A stretch of DNA of 64,000 nt. Origin: Cunninghamella blakesleeana (Eukaryota; Mucoromycota; Mucoromycetes; Mucorales; Cunninghamellaceae). A program made the position numbers and the translations under genes. The notes under the pieces are model-generated. The model was not told where the DNA came from and ran no database searches. It saw only the letters and a program-made list of their open reading frames with translations. The stretch covers positions 1,283,501 to 1,347,500 of the forward strand of contig JAFCIZ010000001.1 in assembly GCA_017871115.1 (NCBI GenBank). The letters run 5' to 3'. This document shows, one piece after another, positions 1-12,236 of this stretch; positions within the stretch are counted from its first letter, which is position 1; every line of letters begins with the position of its first letter.

Positions 1-578
1 ACATCCCATAATAATACTCTATTATTATTATTATCATTCAATTTTCGAACGATCTGTCTTACAACACGTGCAAAAGAAGCGCTTCTACCACTATTCCAAG
101 AAGTAGATGAAAAAATCCCACAACAATAATACTGAGGTGTTCGAACTATAATTGTTTGATGAGGATAAATATGATGAATAATATCATTTAATAAATTTTC
201 AAAGGCAAAAGCAAAATCTTTTGGTGTAATACGTGCTAAAGGTATATCATCGTTCCCAAATCCAAGAATCACTATATCTGCTTTTAAAGGCAATTGGGGT
301 ACTTGTGCTTTCATAACTTTTTTCCAATCTTTTGTTGCTATAGCTCCAACTTGATTGTAATATATATTAGTGTTAGCATACCAAGTTTTGTTGATGGAAA
401 GTGATACCATAGGATCATTCACCCATGGATATATACTATTTTCAGTATCTTCGTTATCGTCATTACATATACATTCTGCTGTTGTATTGCCTTTGCACCA
501 TCTATTTGCTGTTTGAAATGCTTTTAAGTTTCTATAATTTTATTAAAAAAATGAATAAGTTTCATTTATTTTCCTTAC

Positions 579-617
<39 letters not shown>

Positions 618-1941
618 ATAATAATACCTTCTAATATTTCCGTCACCCCATACATGAACAACTTTATCCATTAAACACTGAGTAGCTTGACCAAAACTAA
701 TATATTCCATACGACAATGGTCAGGGACAAAAAGGCGACCAAATTGAGCATGGTCTTCTTGTATAGGACCAAACATACCATAGAAATCCAAAGGATATTG
801 AGATTGGAAAACCGCTTTATCCATCCATACACCATCTAAATGTAATGGGTCACGCATATTACAAGCTGGTAATGATTTTGTATTTACTGGTTTCACAGTG
901 ACTTGATTGACCGATAAAAATGAAGTAGGTCGGTAAGAATGGGTGATAGGCTGTTCCCAAAAATAAGATCTATACTCGATTCTCCCTTTTAATATATATA
1001 TATCTGGTTGACTGAAATAAACAGATGCAAAATAGGCATTAGGATGTGCACGATGTTGCTGTAATTCTATTGATAATATGGTTGAGTTGCCTTTAGCTTG
1101 AAGTATAATACTATCCGCTGGTCCAAGATGCTTTTCTGCACGTATCACTGATGTTGCTGGACTAGGCCCAAGCTAAAAAAAAATAATTAGAATAAAACAA
1201 AATAAAATAAACTTCAAATTAGTTCCTTATTTTTCATAAAAGTGAGTTTGCATAAGTATATTAATACAAATATATACATATATATTTATATATAAGGGGT
1301 TAAATATATTCATATATACTTCATTATTTTAATATTAATTTTGTTATTATTATTATTATTGTTATTTAATATTATTTTAACTTTACCAATATAACAACAC
1401 AAATAGCTTCTCCTTTCACTATAGACACATTACCAGTTGTAAATTTTCCATCTGCTTGAAGAAACATAGCTTTGGTGGACCTGCCATCCCAATAATGCCT
1501 GTCTGAAGCACTAATAAAAATAAAAGGAGGAGGAAAAATAAAATAAAAAATTAATTAGTAAATCTCATATAGTTGTCTTTATTAACTTTTATTCATGCTT
1601 CTCTTTAAATTACTATTATTCTTACTCTTACTCTTACTCTTATAATAATAGTAAAAATAATAAAATATTATTTTTCTTTATTCCTCCTTTTTATTTTATC
1701 TATCTATATTTCTAAGTACTTACAGCCAATTTATATCTACGTTTTCACAAGCACCAAGTTCAGGATGCTCTAGTATTATTTCACTCTGATCTTTTGATGG
1801 ATGTTTTATTGGTGAATCTGTCAAAGAATCATAGGAAGTTGTATCTGAAGATTGATAAATATAAAAGGTTGTAATAAATAATGTGAATATAATGAGGAAC
1901 AATGCAAAGTTTCTTTTTTGTAAGGTTAGTTTTGGTATCAT
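1..1941 (-). CDS. NXPE/PC-esterase-like type II membrane protein, 3' end cut by window
   Basis: The first exon (1724-1941) starts with a short cytosolic tail and one hydrophobic segment (about residues 14-30), a signal-anchor pattern. Exon 2 lies at about 1387-1516, exon 3 at about 630-1170, and the next exon runs off the left edge. After the anchor comes an Ig/filamin-like stretch, then a Cys-containing region leading to VHVWGDGNIRRNLKAF and VILGFGNDDIP. That order resembles NXPE and PC-esterase (SGNH-fold) proteins, which act in the secretory pathway on glycans or stay uncharacterised. Where active members have GDS, this protein has GDG, so the serine nucleophile appears to be missing. The downstream Asp/His motif is outside the window. 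One intron begins with a (TTA)n/(TA)n tract at the donor. Family assignment is by motif memory, so the exact substrate is unknown. Confidence 0.6.
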
Positions 1942-3953
1942 TTCATATACAATGTATATAAGTAAATATATATATATATATAATAAAAATTAAAATTAAA
2001 TCAAGAAAAAAAAGAAGAAAAAAGACTACAGGTTCAAGAATTTATTTATAGCAAAAATTTAAAAAATAAATTGACGGAGTGCAAATTTATTATATCGTTT
2101 TGATGAATTTTTTATTTTTTTTAATTTATCAAAAAAAAAGTGTTTTTTACAGTGCTATTTTTCGAATATATAGATTTCTAAAAAACTGTTACTTTTTTTT
2201 AAAAAAAATTCAATAAATCAATTAATCAATTATGGAGTTTTAAAAAAAATGCATAGTATCTGATGACCACAAATTATAAAATACGAGTCTTACTACCAGC
2301 TCGCTACATTGATTATTTTACATATACAAAAAAAAGAAAGGCTTAAAAGATACATGCAAATAAATATTTTAATCAATTTTATTGAATATATAAATAAAAA
2401 TATAATTTAAATCAATTGAATTATTTTTTTTATCTTGCGTATTAAAAATCCTACACAAGATAAAAGAGGTGAATACCCTAACAAAAAACTTATCTCTGGC
2501 ATTGAGAAAAGAGTCCAAGAGTGCCATTAATTCTACTAAAAACACTCCTTTTCCTACTTTCCCACTGCATTCGTTAAATCACTAAAGTGACAACTTTAGT
2601 GAGGAAACAGAAAAATAGAAAAAAAAAACCATAAAAATTTACTTGCGTGACAGAGAATATTGCATTGCTAAAACCAGTCGCATCACGTCAAAACCAGCTA
2701 TAGAATTGGTTAATTATTGTAGAGATATAGTAAAAACACTCGATACAATATCTTCTTGTTGAGAAAATAAATAATTATAAGCATAAAAATTAATATACCA
2801 AACTATCTTGAAAAAATAAAATAAAATAAAACTATTTTGATAAAAAAACAGTGTCTTAAATTGAAAAGAGAATACGGTTCTGAGTAAAATAGAGCAGCAT
2901 CATTTTGCATAAAAAAAGCTAAGTATTAGAATAAAAGAATATCATACTGCATAAAGTTAAAACATTGTCTTTAACAATATCAAATTAATATCAGCAATAA
3001 AAAATCTACTATCTTGAAATAAAAATTTTCACCTCCATGAAAAATATAAAAAAAGGATGATCACCTTGAAATGGTCAAAGTAAGCAGTTATTTTGCAAAT
3101 CAGAAAATAGCACATGAGAGGCCAGACAAGTGGAAGGTGCTATTCTTGTGAGATTATTCAGATACTCGCAATTGCATAACAATCGTGAGTATCTGAACAA
3201 TTTCCAAAAAACTGTAGTTGGAATGTTGTTGAATTGATCATTCTTAAAAGACATAACAACGGAAGTTCCAAATACTTACAAAACTTTCGAATGAAAAAGT
3301 GAAAAAAAAGAATTACTATTTACCAATTATTTTAGTGAAAAAGTTCGATTAATATAGAAAATAATAATAGCAACAACTAAAATTGCTTGTTACGAAGTAT
3401 AATGAACAAAATGAACCAATAATCTTGAATATTAAATGATCGCCATGTTCTGTAGATCATGCAATATTTCATTCCCCTTTAGGCCACAGATAGCTCCGCA
3501 GGTTAGGCACAAAGAAATCCTAAAGAGCCAGCTTAGCAGGGTTCAGCTGCCTTCAAATGCTACTACCATCTTAAAACAGTAAAAAAAACCTTCACCAGTC
3601 CAACCCAATAATAAAGACCATAATTTCAATATAATAATTGTGAGTTAAAAAAAAAAATGGACAGAAAAAAAAAGTATAGACTGCGAGGTTTTCCTTCTTG
3701 ATTTTAAATAATCACAACTGTATGTGCACTTGACAAAATACATATAGTAAATACATAGTAAATTAGATATACAGTAATCACTGGTTTTTTTAAAAAAATT
3801 AATAATAGTAAAAAAAAAAAATGACATGAAAAGTAAAGTAATTTAATTATTATTATGAATATTTATTGTTAATTATTATTCTAGTATTACTATTATTATT
3901 TTAAAATTATCGTTATTATTGTTTTATATGATATACTCTTTTTTATACATTAT
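1942..3953. other. 2 kb gene-free region with clustered stem-loops
   Basis: No convincing ORF is present. From about 2440 to 3640 the sequence is less AT-rich than neighbouring spacers and contains several perfect or near-perfect inverted repeats: 2581-2600 (7 bp stem), 3106-3144 (8 bp stem), 3157-3197 (18 bp stem, 5 nt loop), 3436-3460 (6 bp) and 3477-3525 (7 bp). This could be a structured non-coding RNA gene or decayed repeat DNA. I did not recognise a known U-snRNA, RNase P/MRP, SRP or 5S signature. The parts at 1942-2440 and 3640-3953 are simple AT-rich flanks of the two minus-strand genes. Confidence 0.35.
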
Positions 3954-6900
3954 TTATGTTAAACGACTGGTATGCTTTCTTCTATATACTGTGACAAAAT
4001 CAGATAATACCCTACGCACTTTTGTCCATTGTTTTGTTTGTACAGCACTATTAATAAAGAATAAAAAAAATAAAAAATAAAACGATAAATAATATAATAA
4101 CAATTAGCAATTTAAACATATACATGTAAATATATGTACCATATGTATTTAAATATTACCTTATATATGTTTCCAAAAATTCATTTCGATCTTTTACAGC
4201 AACATCTTGTAGACTATTCACGATATTAACCAACCATTGAGAACTTTCTTCAGGTAGTAATTGAGATAGAGATTTCATAATAGAAGCCACGTCAGATATC
4301 ATATCCCAGTGATAATGAAGTATCATACCTTCAAATAATAATTTGACAAAATTAGGGCCAAACTCACGCATTAGAGTAACAATTCGTACTCCATTTTGGC
4401 CAAAAGCAGATCGATTAGATAAACCAGGTACTAATTCATCTACTGATATAGCTATTCCAAGTAATCTTCTATAAAATTGTATTAATGATGAAATCACACC
4501 TGGATGTTCCATATTTAGACCTGCAAGACCTGCTTGAAAAACGGTTGATAATAAATCACTTTGAACCAGAGGAGTTGGTGAAGATTGTAAAAATGTAACC
4601 ATCATGCGGAAATAATCCTCAATTACTATATATATTTGTAAAAAAAATAAAAAATAAAAATAATATAAAAAGTTGAATATGATTAACAATGGCCCACTTT
4701 TGACATTGAATTATTTCTTATATATTTATAATTAATATAGCTTTATTAGCTTACCATCAGGTATATCGTCCATTTTTTGCCCATTTAATTTAGCAAATAA
4801 AAGTACAGACACTCTTTCTATTAAACCAAAACAAGGAGCTACACCATCAGTACCCTCTATGGCATATTCGCCTATAACTTTATTAGCTGCCCATAAATAA
4901 ACACCCAATCCAGTAGATTCAAAACCATTAACAATACTTTCCATTAACTGAGGGAGAAGTGGAATGAAATGTTCCCTGTAGGATTGTACAAAAGCTTTAT
5001 AACATCTACATAATGACTCGGCTATAGTTGGTTCACCCCCATAATTGGTTAAACACAAAGTAAAAGCTGGCCATAATTCTTTAATAAATTCAACACAAGG
5101 ATTAGATTGATTGACTGGAATATCAGGAATAATGATGGTGAAAAAGGCGCTAATCTCTTCTAAAATGTCTATTTGTTTATTTAAAAAAGATAAAATAGAA
5201 TATTATTAGTATTAATGTTATATTATAATGTATAATATTTTTCATTTATATATTTTAGCCCTTATAACCATCATTACCTCCAGCACGAACACATTCTTCT
5301 TGTGTCACTGTATCTTTTCCTTTTGAAACAATACTATGTAAATCTTGAGCTAATGGCATACAGAATGATTTTAAGGCATTTTGTAGTTCTGCTATTGGTA
5401 TAACTGCAAGTACATGTGCAATGGCTTCTGTTACTTCAAGAGCATCTTGAAATGGTAAAGTTTTGACGATACTGACATAAAATGGATGCAACTCACCAAT
5501 ATAATTGATTAAAAGCTGTTTTTTTTTTTAATAATAGTAATAATAATAATAATAATAATATAATCAAGTTAATATTTTTATTATCATCACTATTATCAAT
5601 ACTATTCAATATATGTATAAACTCTACTGAATAACTTACCTCATTACAATCTTTACATAAATGTTTAAGAGCAAGAGCACTAGCAGCAGCAACTTCTTGA
5701 TTTTGAAATCCAGATGATATAAAATTAAGTTGATATGTAATAAATTGGGGATGTTCTCTTGTCCAAAAGGAATACCTTGAAATGACTAAAGTAGCCGCAT
5801 ATCGAATTTTAGGATGATCAGGTAATTTTGATAAAAATTCCATGATTTGAGGCATGACTTCATTTTCATCTGCTGGTACTTCAGAACCCATAGCCCGTAA
5901 TGAGAATATAGGTGCTTCAATTTGTTGCCATCGAGAAGGAGAAGCCATGCTGTCACTACCATTATTCTGAGATAATAAGTTTGAGAGTAAAATCATTGGT
6001 TTAATTAAACATTTTTGAGGTGTCAATATACGACAACAATCTTTTAATGTATCTCCCATTTCATGCCTAAAATCTCTAAAATCGTCACGGTCTTCTGCTG
6101 TCCATTCGGCAAAATCATCAGGATAATGTAAGTGAACAATAATAATATCTACAAGTTGTTCAAAACAGTTTTGGAATAAAGGAATTGAATGTTGATAATG
6201 AGGTGTGGTAAGTGTATTTGTAAGTTCATACCAAAATTTAAACGTCATTTTAGCAATATCCAAATCTTCATAAGCTGCACAGGTAGATATACCTTCCAAA
6301 ATAAGATTGAATGATTCGGGATGCTGGGCAATTAATGACACATAGGCTTCACCAGCCTCTATAAACATTCGACAATAATTTCGTACTTTATCTGGGTCTT
6401 CATCTGATATAGCTTGTTTTAATTGTTGTAATAATGGCATAAACCGAGGATAGATTTTTTCAATTAATGGCTTAAGTTCCACTACATCACGAGTTTCATA
6501 TAATATTTCACATACTACGTCAGTACAAACATCAAATAATGTTTCATGAGCAAGGCCATCGAAAGCAATATCCATTAAAGGTGTTGAAGCAAGCACTCTA
6601 ATATCCACATCACCAGTTTTTAACCAACTTGAGAGACATTTTAATGCTGCCTCTTGAATATCCACGCTACCACCTAATGATAAAACAATAAGTTACAATA
6701 TCAATGAAAACCCCTTTATTTTAATTAATTTTATTTATTTATTTGGTATATATTTACCACTAGATTGGATATACATCAATAATAATTTCAATACTTCTTC
6801 GGCATTTGATTCTACTAGATACATAGCCCTTTCTTTAAATTCTTTATCCTAAATAAAATAAATACAGATGATAATAAAAGATAAGTAAATATTAATTGAT

Positions 6901-7622
6901 GGATATATAAATATACGTATACACATAAATACTTACAGAAAGTGGTAAACGACCATTAGACATTTCTTCAGGAAGCACTTTAAGAAATTCTAATAAACAG
7001 CAAGCGGTTTCGGGAGTATTTGAGAATTTATCCACTACATCTTGTATAACTGTTTTCCATTCCACAAACTGTACAGCAAGATCAGCTAAGGCAATGCAAA
7101 GTTGTATAATGATAGATTTTGAACCAGAAGCAGATTTCCATAATAACTGAATTAATGAATCACGTAATGAAGTTCTAGCACTAACATCTAACTCACGTAA
7201 ATCGTATGTAATCTGAATATAAATAAATACAGATAAAACAGTAAAATGATTAGCTTTTTTCTTTAAGGTTCATTTTTTCCGTTTCTAATATTATGCTATA
7301 TATACAATACCTTTTGTCGAAAAGTTTGAGCAGCGAACAATCGAGTTTCCATATTTGAGTTTTCATTATTGATTAAAAGATCAGCTACTTGCCATGCTTC
7401 AGACTATGATTATAAAAATAATAATAATTTCAACAATAATAAATATTTAGAGGCGGTGGTTACTATCTTTTTTTTTTTTTTTTCTATTTTTTTATAGCTT
7501 GATGTTTACTTTTTTTTGAAAAGCTTCGAGCCATTTTAAAGCTTGCTTTTTCGAACTAGAATCTGTATTAGAATATAATGCTGATAAGGCTTCTAACACT
7601 TGAGGTAATAAATCGCTTGGCA
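3954..7622 (-). CDS. MTR10: Importin-beta family receptor, Mtr10/transportin-3 type
   Basis: The product is a karyopherin that imports RNA-binding proteins (SR-type and Npl3-like) into the nucleus and has links to tRNA traffic; this role is known for the family. Nine exons can be joined by eye, giving roughly 950 aa, the usual size. The start at 7622 gives MPSDLLPQVLEALSALY, a typical importin N-terminus. The region at 6951-7212 carries the Crm1/exportin-1-like N-terminal domain, with ETACCLLEFLKVLPEE typical of TNPO3. The large exon 5640-6664 holds HEAT-like helices, including HYPDDFAEWTAEDRDDFRDF. The last exon (3954 to about 4047) ends in VRRVLSDFVTVYRRK, matching the family C-terminus. 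It is divergent from the chitin synthase gene, sharing a 1.36 kb intergenic region. One intron (about 5520-5639) carries a TTA microsatellite. Confidence 0.9.
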
Positions 7623-8982
7623 TACGAAGTTAATTTTTAATAAATATAAAACTAAAAGAGAGAAAGAAAGAAAAAAAATTACTCGCGCTATCGAAAAATT
7701 TGATTTTAAAAAATTTCAAAAAAATTATTTAACTCCCGATTTTTTTCTCTATATAAATTTTTTTTTCTCTTCCACACCTTTTTTATTTTATTTTCTTTAA
7801 AAAAGAAGTATGCACTTATACGTTTTATTATTATTGTTAATAATAGCCAGCTTATTAATATTTAACAAGATATTTTTCTTTACAACATTTATTTCATAAT
7901 AAATTATTATACAATCATTCATTTATATACTAATCATCATATTAACCTAACTTGGTCTTTTGTAAACTATTTATAAACCACTTTACGCTTTCCTCTTTGC
8001 TATTACCTCAATATATAGCTGCTAAATAACGCGTCCAAATAATAGTTTAATACCCTAGTGCCTATATCTTTTAAATATATCTATTAGTATACTTTCTAAC
8101 TGATATTTTTTATTTTACTCTAAACAATGTACAAATGAATTACTCAGTTGACTGACTGACAACTTGAAAAAAAAAAAAAGATAATACAATCAATTTTTTT
8201 ATATTAATATGTTGATAACTATACACCTTGAAGCAATTATAATTCTTATAAAGATATTAATAATTTTACTATTCAATATGGATTCATTGGATATTTATTT
8301 ACTTGAAACTTCAAACATCAATGCAACCTTTAAAGCTCCGTTATATTTTGCTGTATGTCAAAAAAAGGAAGGGGAAGGAATATAGATAATATGTATAAAA
8401 ACAATTATTTCATAACATACTGACGTTATCTATTTTCTGATTTTTCATATTCTTTTTATAGTATTAATTGATTGATAGATTTTCACCCTGCTTATCGAAA
8501 CGACAAGAGAAAACTGTTATATATAAAAAAACGTGCAACCAAGGTAAAAATAAAAATAATAAAAATAAATAAAATAAAAATACTACTATATTAGATTATA
8601 TACATATATACATATATACATATATATATAATTATATTAGACTCATTCTCCTTTTTTTTTTTTTATTACTATATTTATCACCCTTACCTTTATTCTCTTT
8701 TTATGATTATTATATTAATCTTGAAAAATAACAAATAACCACTTTATTTCCCCCTTTTTTTGGTTGGTAAAACTCCTTATATTACACACTACAACTCAAT
8801 TTCATCTATTTTTTAATTTTTATCTCTCTTTTTTTTCTTTTTTCTTTTCATTTAATTTATAACTGATACATTGACATATCTTATATAATTCTATCTTATT
8901 TTATTTATATATTATAAATTTATATTATAATATATAAATATAATATAGATATTTAAAAAAAAAGTTTACCAGTAGAACAACT
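7623..8982. promoter_or_regulatory. Divergent intergenic region between MTR10 and chitin synthase
   Basis: This 1.36 kb stretch must contain the promoters of both flanking genes. It holds T-rich tracts (for example 8650-8665 and around 8760), a (TATACA)n/(TA)n run near 8600-8630, and a long pyrimidine-rich segment at 8750-8860 before the plus-strand gene, as is common upstream of fungal starts. A 35-codon ORF at 8278-8385 (+) begins MDSLDIYLLETSN. It could be an upstream ORF or chance. No confident element beyond this. Confidence 0.4.
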
Positions 8983-11900
8983 ATGGCAGCCATCACTGAT
9001 TTTTCGGATTTGACTCAGCTTCCTGATGATCGTATTGATTCAATTTGTAAACACCTTCGATCAAGGTATGAAAATGATCAACTTTATACATATATTGGAA
9101 ATGAACATATGATTGTAGTCAATCCATGCAAATCAACTCCAACACCAATCGATTCTGAAACACTACAGTTTTACATTGACCAAGGATATAAAGATTTGAC
9201 TGTGAATTTAAATGGTTTTCCTTCCCCTGAACCTCATATTTGTGATCTAGCAACAAAAATGTATTTTATACTACGCCGTAAAAAGGAAGATCAACTGGTT
9301 TTATTAAGGTATATATATATATATATATATATAAACTTTTTAATATAATCTTAAATAGCACGATTAATCGTATATTTACTCCATTTTTTTTTTTTTAATC
9401 TTTTTTATTATTAAAATAGTGGAATTTCTGGATCTGGAAAATCAACCAGTCATCATCATTTAGTTAATACAATACTTAATTTATCAGCACATACTCGCCG
9501 TGAAGATAAATTACAAAAACAAATTACAAGTGCTTTAACAATATTGGAATCATTTGGATCAATACACGCAACTACTTCATCACAAGTGAATCATAGTAGC
9601 AACAAATTTAATTTGTGTCATACACTTCAATTTAACGACCGTGGCCATATTTCTGGATCTTATTTTGCTATATCATTATTTGATAAGTACCATGTCACCC
9701 GTACAAATACAACTTCAAACTATCATATATTTTATCAACTTTTAGCTGGCACATCATTAGATGAAAAAACAGCACTTCATATCAACTATTCTGTTAGTCA
9801 CTTTGCCTATTTAAAAAATACAACAAGATATAAAAACACAAATGATAATAATAACGTTAATAGTGATAGTGGCAATGGAAATATTGATCAAATTCAATTT
9901 ATTAAAGTAAAAGAAGCTCTCAAAACCCTTGGATTTAAAGCAAAATTAGTTGCCCAAATATGTCAGCTACTTGGTGCTATTTTACATTTAGGAAATGTAC
10001 AATTTGTAGATGATCGTGGCCCTTTATCAGTATTATCAGCCCAAAATAATTCCTCAGGTCAAGAATCATGTAGAATAAAAAACAAAGATACTGTAGCATT
10101 AGTAGCCGCAGCTCTTGGTGTAGCAACAGCAAAATTAGAAAATACCTTAACACATAAACTCAAATTAATTGGAAAAGAATTTTGTTCTGCATTTTTAACT
10201 GTGGATGCTGCTATTGAACAACGGGATAATTTAGCTAGAAGCCTCTATACACTTTTATTTCAATGGATTGTCTACTGTATCAATGACAAACTTTCTGCAA
10301 CCTCTTATTCAAATCGGATCTCAATTATTGATTTTATATCACAAATGGGTGGTTTACTAAACCCTAACGTATATAATCCAAATAACAGTGCAAGTTACCA
10401 GCAGCAATTACAACGACAAGGCAACTTTTATGATCTATGCACTCATTTTGCAACAGAACAAATTCATCAATGGATGGCAAATGAAGCTTTTGATGCCGGT
10501 AGTTCCTCCAATATGTTCAGATATCAAGATGGTCTTTCTATCGCACCTTCACCTTCACCAGATTTTTTTCAATCCTCTCTACCTTTATGGTATGGTGATA
10601 ATAAATTTACAATTGTGCCTTCCTTGGATAAAGAATGCCAACGATTTCAAGCCTATGCCTTAGATGCCACCGATTGCAATTGGTTAACGAATATATTTCA
10701 AAAAAAGAAAAGACAAGGTGAAAACAATGGTCCTTTTACAGCACTTTTATCACCCTCATCATTATCTTCAAGTTTTGCTATTAAGCATTTTACTACCGTT
10801 GTAGATTACAGTGTAGAAGGATTTTTAGAATCAAATGTAGATGCCTTTTCTCCTGATTTTATTCATCTCTTTCGTTATAACTGCACCAATAATTTTGTTA
10901 GTGATCTCTTTCATAGTAGAGAAGCTGCACAATCACCATCATTATCATCACCATCATCTTCTGATAAAAAGCATGGTACCAATAACAATAATAATAATAA
11001 CGGAAAATCAATGGATGAACAACAGCAAAAAGAAAACACTGATAATAGTAACAATTCCCATGGTCATGGAAATATGGATAAGAATTCAAAACCTAAAATT
11101 CTTCTTACAGAATCTCACCCTCGTGATGAATTAACAGTAATTAAATCACAATTACCTACACAACCTCTCAACGGCTGGCTTAGTATGGCAACAGATAACA
11201 ATAATATCAATAAAAATAATGAAGAGGATGATAATAGCGCAGAAGAAAAAACCTATATAGAAAAAACTCAACAAAATAATAACGATAGAGCGCTAAATTA
11301 TATTACTACCGTAGCTCAACAAATGGTACATAGTATGGATCAACTCTTGGATATATTTAAAAATACACCTAGAAGGTTTGAAATCATTCACATTCAAATA
11401 AATCCTGCACAACAACCATCTGTTTTTGATGAAGCATGGGTCTTGAATCAGCTTGATGTATATAAAGTGATGGAACATACAAAAAGAAAACGATGGTGCG
11501 AAACATCTTTTGCTTATGATCTATATTATTTTGTAGAACGATATCAACATTTAATGTCCTCCCTTCCTTTGGACTCTGATTTGAACATATACGGGCAATT
11601 AGAATGTTTGCGTGAAATCATGCAATGGTCTTCTAATCAATGTGAAATAGGACATAGTAATATATGGTTAAGATATGATGTATGGCATGATTTAGAAAAC
11701 CATCTTCGTATATTGGAAAAAGAAGAAAGACAACGTGAAAAGGAAAGATTGGCTCAACTAGAAGCAGAAAAAAAGGCAGAAGAAGAAGCTAAAAGACAAA
11801 TGGAATTAGAAGCTGCTGCTGCTCAAGCTCAAGCAGAAGCTGAATTGGCTCAATCTCAATTGGATATGGCAAACGATAATAATAATGGTAATGGTAATGA

Positions 11901-12202
11901 CCAATGGTCTCATTCAAACCCTTTTGCTGATGATTGTCGATCTGATTGGTCAAGTGATGAGCATACTACTCATGATAAAAGCGACTGGGAAGAAGAGGAA
12001 GATGAAGATGCAAAAGAATTGGCATTAGCGTAAGTGTTTATAATGATAATATTAATTAATTATTTAATTTTATTTTATTTTATATTTAAAAAAAGAAAAA
12101 CTATAAATTATTTTAAATTTCATATTTATATATTTATTTACTTTTTAAAAAAACTAATTGTTCTTCTATTTTTATTTTTATTATTACTTTTACTTTCACT
12201 GT

Positions 12203-12236
<34 letters not shown>

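Noticed and set aside
425..634. Ile/Tyr-rich ORF at the left edge on the plus strand
   Set aside because: Antisense to the NXPE-like exons and an intronic TA repeat.
2465..2482. Telomerase template call from ACCCTAAC alone
   Set aside because: An 8-mer is expected by chance in this window (a similar one lies in the chitin synthase ORF). Mentioned only as a lead within the ncRNA finding.
10388..11134. Short ORFs inside the chitin synthase gene (10388-10663, 10841-11134) and its antisense frames
   Set aside because: Shadow frames of exon 2; composition driven by Asn/Ser codons.
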